DNA of 64,000 bases from Methylomicrobium lacus LW14 (lineage in GTDB: Bacteria > Pseudomonadota > Gammaproteobacteria > Methylococcales > Methylomonadaceae). Each line of letters starts with the position of its first letter. Positions within the stretch are counted from its first letter, which is position 1. The position numbers and the translations under genes were made by a program. The stretch covers positions 1,488,001-1,552,000 of the forward strand of contig NZ_AZUN01000001.1 of NCBI RefSeq assembly GCF_000527095.1, given 5' to 3'. The notes under the pieces were generated by a model. The model made no database searches, was not told the origin of the DNA, and saw nothing but the letters and a program-made list of their open reading frames with translations. Below, piece by piece: positions 7,849-17,172 of the stretch.

Positions 7849-9924
7849 CTAATCCGACTTGGATTCAACCATTTTGTGGTTTTCAGCTACCTTCACCCAG
7901 GCGCGAAGGATCTCCGCTACGCTCCAGGCCTGAGCGATACAGCCGCGCGGGGTGAATAAGCCTTCGGCATCGAAAACTTCGCTGACGGAGCCGATGCAGG
8001 CTTCATGCAAATGTCTCGCCAATAATTGGTCAAGAAAGTCGCGCGCGTCTTTTCGCTGTTCGGGATAAACGCGTAACCAGGCATCGGTGTAGGGTCCCAG
8101 CAGCCAGGGCCAGACCGTGCCTTGATGATAAGAGGCATCACGGGCGCGAAGGTCGCCCTGGTAAACGGCTTTATAGTCGGGATGATCCGGGGACAAAGTC
8201 CTCAGCCCCACCGGCGTCAACAGCCGGCCCTTGATAGTCTGAAAGACGGATTGCCAATGCGCTTGATCCAATACCGGATGGGATAGCGAGAGAGCGAACA
8301 CTTGATTGGGCCGGCACGCCGGGTCATTTTCACCGCTTTCACCGTCGACCACATCATAGAGGTGCCCTGTCCCGGCATTCCAAAACCGTTGATTAAAGCT
8401 AAGCCGGGTGACATCGGCGCGCTTTGCAATCTCGCTCACGTTTGAGCTTAAGTGTTCCTCCTGCATCCATTTTTCCATCAGGCGCAGCGCGTTGTACCAC
8501 AAGGCGTTGATTTCAACCGCTTTGCCGCGACGCGGGGTAACGACCCAATCGCCTAGTTTGGCATCCATCCATGTCAACGCGTAACGCGGATCGCCCTGGG
8601 CCAGCAGACCGTCGCCGGGATCGCAATGAATACCGAAGCGAGTGCCCCGAATGTGATAGTCAATGATATCCAACAGTTTGGGCAGCAATTCCTTGAGCAA
8701 ACCCCGATCTCCGGTATATTCGAGATAACGCTCCAGCGCATGGAAAAACCAGAGCGTCGCATCGGCGGTGTAATACACACCCTCGCTTTCACCTTCCGGG
8801 AACAGGTTGGGAATGAGGCCGTCACGCAGATGATGGGCAAAAGTCCGCAGAATATGTCCCGCCTCGGTATGCCGTCCTGTCGTCAAGGTCAGGCCTTCGA
8901 GGCTGATCATGGTGTCCCGTCCCCAATCGGTAAACCAGTGATACCCGGCAATGACGGTGCGCACATCGCCGCCGGTTGCACAGATACGGGGCGTTTCGGC
9001 AACCCGCTCGATCGGCGCGATAATAAACTGATCGGCTGCCAGTACCAACTGCCTGGCCAAGCCTTTAGCCAATTCCGGACGCGCCGCCGCCAGTAAATGT
9101 CGGCGCCGTTCCAGTTCGGCCTGAAATGTTTCCGCGGGAGACAGCGCCATGGTGCTTTCCCGGCTTTCCGAAGAAGCGATCAGGGTGACATCTTTACCGG
9201 CCGCAAGATCAACGCGAAAATAACCGGGGCTCCACAGATTACCCTTAGCTTCGTAGCCTCTTTGTCCTTCTATACGGTAAAGAATGTCGCTAAAGCGTTT
9301 GGTTTCAATCGTGAATGCCGGGTTCTCGCCATCGGCGTAAAGACATAAGGGCGGAATTGAAAACCCATGAATTTCAAGACGTCCGGCAGAGGCTTTAAGA
9401 TCGTAGGAATCCATAGGAAATCCTTCGGCCAAAGAAGCCTCATGACGACGAAAATGCACGGCCAAGCGAATCTTGAGCCGTACTGGCCCTGTTCCTGAAA
9501 CCAGGCGATACCTCACAAGAACCGTATTGCTCATATAAGGCATCATGATCCATTTTTCAATCACATGGTTTGCCAGTTCATAGCGCCATACCGGCAACCC
9601 GGATTCCAGGCGAAATTCGCGGAGACTCGACATGCCGTGTAGATCGAGCGCTCCGCCCGCCAACTCGATGCCGCCTATTTTCTGGCTGCTGCCATCGGGA
9701 AACCGAACCAACTCACTGAGTTGATTGAGCATCACGTAGCGGCCTCGAGGATCGGAAAGCGCGGCGGTTAAAAAGCTGTGGAAACGCCGGGTGGGTACGC
9801 CCGAGATCGTGCCGGACGCATAGCCGCCAAGACCGTTCGTGACCAACCATTCGCGTGTTAGCAACTCTTCCTGTTCGGCAATATCCCCCGTCCAATGCGT
9901 TCGAATGACACTATCACTGTTCAT
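7849..9924 (-). CDS. Amylo-alpha-1,6-glucosidase-type glycogen debranching enzyme (GH133)
   Basis: A 691-residue protein. The N-terminal beta-sandwich begins with REWLVTNGLGGYASGT, the signature of the bacterial/archaeal GDE N-domain (about residues 22-37). The C-terminal (alpha/alpha)6 catalytic domain has YHWFTDWGRDTMISLEGL (about 325-342), EGESEGVYYTADATLWF and HQGTVWPWLLGPY (about 600). It hydrolyses alpha-1,6 branches of glycogen or branched maltodextrin. The start ATG at 9924 has GGAG upstream and overlaps the end of treZ by 11 bp, so the two are probably translationally coupled. With GlgX upstream, the operon holds two unrelated debranching activities. Confidence 0.93.
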   Translation of the reverse strand: MNSDSVIRTHWTGDIAEQEELLTREWLVTNGLGGYASGTISGVPTRRFHSFLTAALSDPRGRYVMLNQLSELVRFPDGSSQKIGGIELAGGALDLHGMSSLREFRLESGLPVWRYELANHVIEKWIMMPYMSNTVLVRYRLVSGTGPVRLKIRLAVHFRRHEASLAEGFPMDSYDLKASAGRLEIHGFSIPPLCLYADGENPAFTIETKRFSDILYRIEGQRGYEAKGNLWSPGYFRVDLAAGKDVTLIASSESRESTMALSPAETFQAELERRRHLLAAARPELAKGLARQLVLAADQFIIAPIERVAETPRICATGGDVRTVIAGYHWFTDWGRDTMISLEGLTLTTGRHTEAGHILRTFAHHLRDGLIPNLFPEGESEGVYYTADATLWFFHALERYLEYTGDRGLLKELLPKLLDIIDYHIRGTRFGIHCDPGDGLLAQGDPRYALTWMDAKLGDWVVTPRRGKAVEINALWYNALRLMEKWMQEEHLSSNVSEIAKRADVTRLSFNQRFWNAGTGHLYDVVDGESGENDPACRPNQVFALSLSHPVLDQAHWQSVFQTIKGRLLTPVGLRTLSPDHPDYKAVYQGDLRARDASYHQGTVWPWLLGPYTDAWLRVYPEQRKDARDFLDQLLARHLHEACIGSVSEVFDAEGLFTPRGCIAQAWSVAEILRAWVKVAENHKMVESKSD

Positions 9925-11863
9925 GGTCAACACGCTCCTTTGCCTGGTGAATAGGATGCAGCACAACAGCCGATTCGCCTTGAAGATACCAATTGCCTTG
10001 CAGGGGCCAGGGCGGCATGCCCATGCCGCCGTAACGAGGATCGTCGCTGAACCACATGGCATCCCAAACACAGCCCTTCGGCGGGGCCAATAGCGGTTCC
10101 GGCGCCGGAACCAGGTGAAGATCCCGGCTCAGGTTAACCAATAAAAGACGGTCGTCACCCGGGTTCTCTCCGAAAAAACGTATCACCCAGGCATCCGGAC
10201 TTAACACGGCCCCATCGATACGGTGGCTTTGCTGGCTGACCTGAAACACCGGATCGTTACGGCGCAAGCTTAACAAATCGCGGTGCAGGGCATAGGCTTC
10301 CTTATGCAAATTGCGCTCATTCAAGTCCAGTTTTGAATGGGTAAAGGTTTGCGGGTCGCCCGGATCCGGCAGCCGGGCCTGCATTTCGGGCGTTGCCAAG
10401 GCTCGAAATTGGGCCAGAGACTCAGCGCGTCCTCGCGCCACCCAATGGGCAATTTCAGCTTTATGGTCGGCAAAATAAAAGAACGGACTGGTGGCGGCAA
10501 ACTCCTGGCCTTGAAACAACATAGGCGTCTGCGGAGCCAATAAGAACAGGGCTGTCAAAGCCCGGTAACGGTTAGGGCTGGTCAATAAGTGGACGCGTTT
10601 GCCGCTGCCGGAGTTGGCCAATTGATCGTGATTTTGGATGAAGTTGACAAACTTGGCCGGTGGCATATCCAGCGCCGGGGTTCCGCGCGTATGGTTTTGC
10701 CATGAGTACCATTGCCCCTGATACAAGAAACCTCGCTTCAATGTGGAGACAAATTCCTGAGCCTGCCCCCGGTAATCGCTATAGTAGGCATCGGCGCGCC
10801 CTGTCATCGCAACCATGGCGGTATGATGAAAATCGTCGTTCCATAACGCGTCCAGGCCGAAGCCTCCGTGTTCGAGAGGCAAAAACAATGTTGCATCCTG
10901 CGGCTCATTCTCGCCGACAATATAGGTAAGGCGCGGAGCCCCGGCGCTACGCACGGCCTTTACGATGGCGGCAATAATATGTTCAGCGGAGCTGTCGTAA
11001 ATTTGCTGGGTTGCATCAAGGCGTAGGCCGTCAAGGTGAAACTCTTTAATCCAATACGCGCTATTGGCGAGCACATAATCACGTACGGCGCCTGAGTTCG
11101 GCCCGTCAAAATTTAGCGGATCGCCCCAATCGCACTGATAGCGAGTAGAAAAGTAATCGCTGGAGAATTTCCCCAGATAATTGCCGTCCGGGCCCAAATG
11201 ATTGAATACCACATCCAGAATGACGCCGAGACCCACGGCATGAGCCTGGTTAACGAAATAGCGAAATTCGTCCGGGATTCCATAAAGCCGTGTCGGCGCG
11301 AACCAATTGACACCGTCATAACCCCAGCCGTACCGGCCCGGAAAATCGGCTACCGGCATGATCTCCAACACCGTCACGCCCAATGCGGCCAGTTCAGGCA
11401 GTTCTTTGGCCGCCGCGACCCAAGTGCCTTCATGAGTAAACGTGCCGATATGCATCTCATAAATGACCTGGCCTTGGGCCTCAATTCCCGTCCAGGCGGC
11501 GTCCGTCCAGTCGAACGTTAAGGCATCGACCACTTGCGACGGTCCGTGCGGACCCTGGGGTTGATAACGCGAGGCAGGATCAGGGTACGGTTGCGGGTCA
11601 TCGTCCAGCAGGTAGCGGTACAAGCTTCCTACGCAAGCCTCTTGCACAATGATCGAAAAATAACCGTTGCCTTCACTTTGCAGTTCAATTTCGGTCGGCG
11701 AATGGAGAGGATCAACCGCTTCAGCCTGGGAATGAATGACCAGTTTCACTGTCTTTCTTTCAGGTGCCCAGACCCGAAAATGCACGCCTTTGTCGGGCAC
11801 TCGTTCCGCCCCGATCGGAAATCGGCGACCATTGACTAATTCTGTAGTGATCTGTTCGCTCAT
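9914..11863 (-). CDS. treZ: Malto-oligosyltrehalose trehalohydrolase
   Basis: A 649-residue GH13 enzyme that releases trehalose from maltooligosyl-trehalose made by TreY. It has an N-terminal beta-sandwich (GVHFRVWAPERKTVKLVI, about residues 26-43) and a (beta/alpha)8 barrel. The barrel contains VILDVVFNHLGPDGNYL, the nucleophile region LDGLRLDATQQIYD (about 278-291), the acid/base region YIVGENEPQ (about 315) and NFIQNHDQLANSGSG. All are characteristic of TreZ. GAGGAA precedes the ATG. It starts 12 bp after the treY stop and overlaps the next gene. Confidence 0.95.
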   Translation of the reverse strand: MSEQITTELVNGRRFPIGAERVPDKGVHFRVWAPERKTVKLVIHSQAEAVDPLHSPTEIELQSEGNGYFSIIVQEACVGSLYRYLLDDDPQPYPDPASRYQPQGPHGPSQVVDALTFDWTDAAWTGIEAQGQVIYEMHIGTFTHEGTWVAAAKELPELAALGVTVLEIMPVADFPGRYGWGYDGVNWFAPTRLYGIPDEFRYFVNQAHAVGLGVILDVVFNHLGPDGNYLGKFSSDYFSTRYQCDWGDPLNFDGPNSGAVRDYVLANSAYWIKEFHLDGLRLDATQQIYDSSAEHIIAAIVKAVRSAGAPRLTYIVGENEPQDATLFLPLEHGGFGLDALWNDDFHHTAMVAMTGRADAYYSDYRGQAQEFVSTLKRGFLYQGQWYSWQNHTRGTPALDMPPAKFVNFIQNHDQLANSGSGKRVHLLTSPNRYRALTALFLLAPQTPMLFQGQEFAATSPFFYFADHKAEIAHWVARGRAESLAQFRALATPEMQARLPDPGDPQTFTHSKLDLNERNLHKEAYALHRDLLSLRRNDPVFQVSQQSHRIDGAVLSPDAWVIRFFGENPGDDRLLLVNLSRDLHLVPAPEPLLAPPKGCVWDAMWFSDDPRYGGMGMPPWPLQGNWYLQGESAVVLHPIHQAKERVDHEQ

Positions 11864-11875
11864 CTTTATGGTTCC

Positions 11876-14809
11876 TCAGACTCCGGATGGCACGGTCTCG
11901 CCGATAATTAACCCCACTGGAAATTCCGCCAGCACTTGGGCGACGGACATATGCCAACGAGACTGCTGCTTCTGAGGTTTCAGAACCTTCCCGGTAAAGA
12001 CGCAAGTGTATTGCTTATCAGGCCGATGAAAAGGCAGTTCCACTGTTGTCGCCCCCCAAACCTTTTCTCCCAAAGGCAGCGTATCGGCGTTACCCAGCAG
12101 TTGCGCGAAGAAACGCGGCGCCAGCGTGATGACGATACGCTCACCGGCAATGCGCGCATAGGCGCACAGATGAGCCGCCTGTTCTCCCCTGACGGCCAGC
12201 GGCAAATAGTTTCCTTGCTGAAACACTTCCGGCCAGCGCTTCCGCAACGTCAGCGCCGAGCTAACGACCCACAGTTTAGCCCGGCCGTCTTCCAGCGTGT
12301 CGCACATCGCTCTTACCCCTGTACTGCGTTGCCGCGATGTCTGTGCGGCAAGATTCTGCAAGGCAGCCAGCATTATCTTCCGGCTGCCGAAATCAACCGG
12401 GCGCCGGTTGTCGGGATCCACCAGGCTGAAATCCCAACATTCGCAGCCTTGATAAATATCCGGCACACCCGGCGCCGTGAACTTGATCAATGTCTGCGAC
12501 AGGCTGTTGAACATCCCGAGCCAGCCGATCCGCCGCTGAAAAGGCCGAAAATCGGCCATGAAGGCACTCTCCGCCGGTGCATTGATCAGGGCAATCGCGA
12601 ATGCCACGACCGCGTCTTCATAGGCTGCATTGGGGTTTATCCAGCTGGTATACACCTTGGCTTCGCGCACCGCCTTGACCAGATAGTCCTGCAACCGGAC
12701 GCCCAAACGCGCTATTTCATTGCCGTCCGGGTCGCCAGGCGGCCAGATGCCCAGCAAGGTCTGATAGATGAAATATTCATCGTTGAGTGTCGGCACCCGC
12801 ATGCCGTCCACACTGCGTTTAAGACTTCGGTTGGCCCGGCTCCAGTGTCGAAGCGCCAATCGCCAGGCCGCCGGAATTTCTGACAGCACATTCAGGCGGG
12901 CGCGCATATCCTCGCTGCGTTTGGTGTCGTGCGTGGAAGTGGCTAGCATGGAATGTGGACGACGCTCTGCACGCACCTGATTGGCCCGATGAAAGGCGCT
13001 ACGGGTCACGCCGAATCGACGCGGATCGCCGCCCACTTCATTCAGCGACAGCAAGCGGTGATAGATATAGGCGCTGGTGTCCTCCAGGCCTTTTGCCATC
13101 ACCGGGCTGGTGAATTGCTGGAATTTCATCGAAAATACCAATACCTGCTCGGCGTACGCGAGCGATTTTCCATCTGCCGCGGTCAGCGTGAGCACGTCGC
13201 GCAAAAAATCGAAAATGCTGGGATCGGCTGTCGTGCTTCTGCGTTTAGCCGCAGCGGTTGCCTGTTCGATGTTGCGGCGATCTTCCGGCGCCACTTCACG
13301 GGCGCTGATGTATCCACGATAAACCGGGAAGCAGGCAACGATTTCAGCCAATACCGTACGCAATCCGTTCAGCGTATAATCGCAGGTCTGGCGGTCGGCT
13401 TCGGCGATTTTCGAGAGCAGGTTGGCCAACACATTCAATTCGCCCGACAGCGCGGATTTCATGATCAGCTGCTTCGAATGGTAGAGTAGATCATCGAAAT
13501 TGACATGCTCTCCGATGAAGCTTTTATACGCGCGCTCCATACTTTTGGCGGCGCTGGTAGCCACAAACAGCCCGTTGAGCAGATTAGTGAATTCGTAACC
13601 CGTAGTCCCCTGCACCGGCCAGCTGCTGCGCAAATTCTCGTCTGCCGCCAGAATTTTTTCGACCACCAGATAAGGCGCACGCCCGGCGCGGTTGCAGTGT
13701 TCGACCAGCCTGCAAAAATACGCTTCCGGATCGTACAAACCATCAGGATGATCAATACGCAGGCCATCCAGTTTGCCTTCCTTAACCAGCCGCAGCAATA
13801 ACTGATGGGTCGCATCGAAGACCTCGTCGTTTTCGATGCACAGCCCGGCAAGATCGTTGATATCGAAAAACCGCCGGTAATTAATCTCGTCCGAGGCCAC
13901 CCGCCAGAACGCCAGCCGGTAAGCCTGCTTCTCAATCAAGTCGTGGAGCAGGTCGAAACTGGATGACTCCCCGGCCTTGCCGTTCAAGATACGCATATTA
14001 TCTTCCAGAAACCGGGCAATGGCGGAGGATTGGGCAACGAGACCTGCAAGATGCCGCTTATGCACTTCCTTGTCGCGCCTGCGTTCAAGCTGACGCTCAG
14101 GCGATCCCTCATCACGGGACGGAAGATTGTGGAAGGCGGTGACCAGACTCTGATAGTCCATCAATAACTGGCTCCCCTCCCTTAAGCGAGTGCTCAAGGC
14201 CTCCATTCGAAACGCCAGGATACTCGGGTATTGCGCCGGGTCCACAGGAAAGTGATGCTCATAGTAATAAATACCGAAAGCACCGTGCTCCGCATCAAAG
14301 CGCAGTTGCAACTCGGCGTTTTCCAGCACTGCGCCATAATGATTACCCAACACCGGCAATAGCACCTTGCCGTGCAGCTTAGGCTTTATCGGCGCCCAAT
14401 CAATATCGAAAAACCCGGCATGCGCGGCGGTCTGACCGTTTTCCAGCACGTCCAGCCACCAAGCATTGTCTCCGGCCTGCACCCCCATATGATTAGGCAC
14501 CACATCCAGCACCTGCCCCATGCCGTGCCGGGCGAGCGTTTCGCAAAGCCGCTCAAATTCGTCGTCCGTGCCTATCTCGGGATTCAAGGCATTATGATCG
14601 ATGATGTCATAACCGTGCCGGCTGCCTGGCCGCGCCTTGAGATAGGGCGAGGCATACAGGTGGGAGATGCCCAGCGCGCTCAGATAGGGAACAATTTCGC
14701 GGGCCTGATTAAAAGTAAAATCGCAATTAAATTGCAGACGATAGGTGGATAATGGAATGCGTGGCGCAGGATTCTGCGGAGTGCCGGTTTGTGGAGATTT
14801 ATTTTTCAT
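11876..14809 (-). CDS. treY: Malto-oligosyltrehalose synthase
   Basis: A 977-residue GH13 enzyme that isomerises the reducing-end alpha-1,4 bond of maltodextrins to the alpha,alpha-1,1 bond of trehalose. The TreY signature is clear: STYRLQFNCDFTF near residue 20, VLDVVPNHMGVQAGDNAWWLDVLENG, the catalytic Asp region GLRIDHPDGLYDPE (about 350), VVEKILAADENL (about 388) and ATSTHDTKRSEDMRARL. The length is at the upper end of the usual 700-1000. GAGGAAG precedes the ATG. It sits 51 bp after glgX and 12 bp before treZ, in the same direction. Confidence 0.95.
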   Translation of the reverse strand: MKNKSPQTGTPQNPAPRIPLSTYRLQFNCDFTFNQAREIVPYLSALGISHLYASPYLKARPGSRHGYDIIDHNALNPEIGTDDEFERLCETLARHGMGQVLDVVPNHMGVQAGDNAWWLDVLENGQTAAHAGFFDIDWAPIKPKLHGKVLLPVLGNHYGAVLENAELQLRFDAEHGAFGIYYYEHHFPVDPAQYPSILAFRMEALSTRLREGSQLLMDYQSLVTAFHNLPSRDEGSPERQLERRRDKEVHKRHLAGLVAQSSAIARFLEDNMRILNGKAGESSSFDLLHDLIEKQAYRLAFWRVASDEINYRRFFDINDLAGLCIENDEVFDATHQLLLRLVKEGKLDGLRIDHPDGLYDPEAYFCRLVEHCNRAGRAPYLVVEKILAADENLRSSWPVQGTTGYEFTNLLNGLFVATSAAKSMERAYKSFIGEHVNFDDLLYHSKQLIMKSALSGELNVLANLLSKIAEADRQTCDYTLNGLRTVLAEIVACFPVYRGYISAREVAPEDRRNIEQATAAAKRRSTTADPSIFDFLRDVLTLTAADGKSLAYAEQVLVFSMKFQQFTSPVMAKGLEDTSAYIYHRLLSLNEVGGDPRRFGVTRSAFHRANQVRAERRPHSMLATSTHDTKRSEDMRARLNVLSEIPAAWRLALRHWSRANRSLKRSVDGMRVPTLNDEYFIYQTLLGIWPPGDPDGNEIARLGVRLQDYLVKAVREAKVYTSWINPNAAYEDAVVAFAIALINAPAESAFMADFRPFQRRIGWLGMFNSLSQTLIKFTAPGVPDIYQGCECWDFSLVDPDNRRPVDFGSRKIMLAALQNLAAQTSRQRSTGVRAMCDTLEDGRAKLWVVSSALTLRKRWPEVFQQGNYLPLAVRGEQAAHLCAYARIAGERIVITLAPRFFAQLLGNADTLPLGEKVWGATTVELPFHRPDKQYTCVFTGKVLKPQKQQSRWHMSVAQVLAEFPVGLIIGETVPSGV

Positions 14810-14860
14810 GCCCGCACTTCCTCAACCCAAATGGCATTTCATGTACACGTTTCATGTTGT

Positions 14861-16981
14861 CTACGCCTGTTTCAGCAGCACCAGCGAGCGTCCGCCCAAG
14901 GGATAAGCTTGCTCCGCCTGATAACGTGTAACATCCGGCGTACCGATAGAATCCTGCGTGTCGAGCAGCACTTCCCAATGCTCATGATCCTCGAATTGCG
15001 GCAACATAAATGCGATCTCCTCATGATAAGCATTCAGAAGCAACAAGAGATTATTGTCCTTTAGACGCCGTCCGCGCCCGTCGGTTTCGACCAGTTTACC
15101 GCCGGCAAAATAAAGGCCCAGACAATGTGAAGATGCCTGATTCCAGTCGTCATCTCTCGTTTCGGATCCATCGGAATTGAGCCAGACGATATCTTTTATC
15201 TCGCCGCCGTAATTGGGGCTTCCCTGGAAAAAATAACGTCGCCGAAACAAGGGATGTTGGTTACGCAAGCCGATAATACGCCGAGTGAATGCAAGCAAAT
15301 CCTGATCCTGTTTCTTCAGTTCCCAGGAGAGCCAGCTGATCGCGTTATCCTGACAATAGGCATTGTTATTACCCTGCTGCGTACGCCCGATCTCGTCGCC
15401 TGCCTGCAGCATCGGAACCCCCTGTGAAAACAGCAGAGTCGCAAGAAGATTGCGCTTTTGCCGGGCACGCAAGGCATTAATCTCCGGATCGTCGGTTTCC
15501 CCCTCGACGCCGCAATTCCAGGAATGGTTATTGTCGTTACCACTGGAATTGTCTTCTTGATTGGCCTCGTTGTGTTTATTATCGTAGGTCACCAGGTCAT
15601 GCAAGGTAAACCCGTCGTGCGCACTGAGGAAATTGATGCTGGCATGAGTCCGCCCACTGCGTTCGTACAGGTCGCTGGATCCGGTCAAGCGCTGAGCCAA
15701 TTCCCCGATCAAACCTTCATCGCCTTTCCAGTAGGCACGAATACAATCGCGATACTTATCGTTCCATTCCGACCAGCCCAGCGGGAAATTTCCGACTTGA
15801 TAGCCGCCTTCGCCCAGATCCCAGGGTTCGGCAATCAGCTTGATGGTGCTCAGCACGGGATCCTGACGGATGGTATTGAAGAAGGTGCCAAGCTGGTTCA
15901 CTTCGTGTAACTCCCGTGCCAGCGAGGACGCCAGATCAAAACGGAAGCCGTCTACATGCATTTCCAGCACCCAATAACGCAGGCTGTCCATCATCAATTG
16001 CAGCACGCAGGATTGTTGCATGTCCAGGGTATTGCCGCAGCCGGTGTAGTCCATGTAAAAGCGTGGATTATCACCCGCCAGGCGATAGTAGGACGCATTG
16101 TCGATACCCCGGAAGGACAGCGTCGGCCCCAATTGATTGCCTTCGGCGGTATGGTTGTACACCACATCCAGAATCACTTCAATACCGGCTTTATGCAGTG
16201 TCTTTACCATGGTTTTAAATTCACTGACCTGGCCGCTGGCCGAATAACGGGAATCGGGCGCCAGAAAGCCTATGGAGTTGTATCCCCAGTAATTGCGCAT
16301 GCCGCGTTCGACCAGGTGGCGATCATCAAGAAAAGCATGCACCGGCATCAGTTCGACGGTCGTCACGCCTAGCCGTTGGAGATGCTCGATGACGGGGTCC
16401 ATCGCCAATCCGGCATAGGTGCCGCGCAACTTGGGCAGAATATCAGGATGTTGCATGGTAAAGCCTTTGACGTGCAGCTCATAAATCACCATATCGCACC
16501 ATTGAATGTCGGGTGGATGATCATTCCCCCAGGCGAAAGCCTGATCGATCACCCGGCATTTCGGCATCACATTGGCATTGTCGCGACGACTAAAAGAAAG
16601 ATCGTCGTCCTTGGCGCCTATGCGATAGCCGAAATGGGCATCGCTCCACAGCGGCGTCCCCACGATATCTTTTGCATAGGGTTCTATCAGCAGCTTGTTC
16701 GGATTGAATCGATGCCCCTCTTCCGGACGGTAAGGCCCATGCACCCGGAAACCATAGAGTAGGCCGGGGCGGGCCTCGGGCAGATAGCAGTGCCAGACTA
16801 AATCACTACGCTCTTTGAGTTCGACGCGCTGGACTTCGTTCTTGCCCTTGACATCGAACAAGCACAATTCGACCTTTTCGGCATGCTCGGAATAAATGGC
16901 AAAATTCACTCCTTCGCCGTCCCAATGGGCACCACGCGGATAGGGTCGCCCCGGCCATACCGACGTTATTGTCTTAGTCAT
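14861..16981 (-). CDS. glgX: Glycogen debranching protein GlgX (isoamylase type)
   Basis: A 706-residue GH13_11 enzyme. The N-terminal CBM48-like domain opens with WPGRPYPRGAHWDGEGVNFAIYS. The barrel has VILDVVYNHTAEGN, the nucleophile region VDGFRFDLAS (about residues 342-351), acid/base LIAEPWDLG (about 382) and LSAHDGFTLHDLV. It debranches glycogen and supplies linear maltodextrin to TreY and TreZ encoded just downstream. AGGAAG precedes the ATG. It is the first gene of the run; a short hairpin with a GAAA loop (17040-17053) lies about 60 bp upstream. Confidence 0.95.
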   Translation of the reverse strand: MTKTITSVWPGRPYPRGAHWDGEGVNFAIYSEHAEKVELCLFDVKGKNEVQRVELKERSDLVWHCYLPEARPGLLYGFRVHGPYRPEEGHRFNPNKLLIEPYAKDIVGTPLWSDAHFGYRIGAKDDDLSFSRRDNANVMPKCRVIDQAFAWGNDHPPDIQWCDMVIYELHVKGFTMQHPDILPKLRGTYAGLAMDPVIEHLQRLGVTTVELMPVHAFLDDRHLVERGMRNYWGYNSIGFLAPDSRYSASGQVSEFKTMVKTLHKAGIEVILDVVYNHTAEGNQLGPTLSFRGIDNASYYRLAGDNPRFYMDYTGCGNTLDMQQSCVLQLMMDSLRYWVLEMHVDGFRFDLASSLARELHEVNQLGTFFNTIRQDPVLSTIKLIAEPWDLGEGGYQVGNFPLGWSEWNDKYRDCIRAYWKGDEGLIGELAQRLTGSSDLYERSGRTHASINFLSAHDGFTLHDLVTYDNKHNEANQEDNSSGNDNNHSWNCGVEGETDDPEINALRARQKRNLLATLLFSQGVPMLQAGDEIGRTQQGNNNAYCQDNAISWLSWELKKQDQDLLAFTRRIIGLRNQHPLFRRRYFFQGSPNYGGEIKDIVWLNSDGSETRDDDWNQASSHCLGLYFAGGKLVETDGRGRRLKDNNLLLLLNAYHEEIAFMLPQFEDHEHWEVLLDTQDSIGTPDVTRYQAEQAYPLGGRSLVLLKQA

Positions 16982-17172
16982 CTTGATGCTTCCTGGTCTG
17001 AATGATTACATGTTTAGTCCAGCATTTATCTTATGTAATGATGCGAAAGCATCTATATACTATTTGGCTAACATTATGTTTTCATTGTCATTGATTCTAT
17101 TCTTGCCTACCGCGAGCCTACCGAATCGGTTGAAGGACACGAAATTTATCAAGTCCAGGCGCATCGCCGCAA

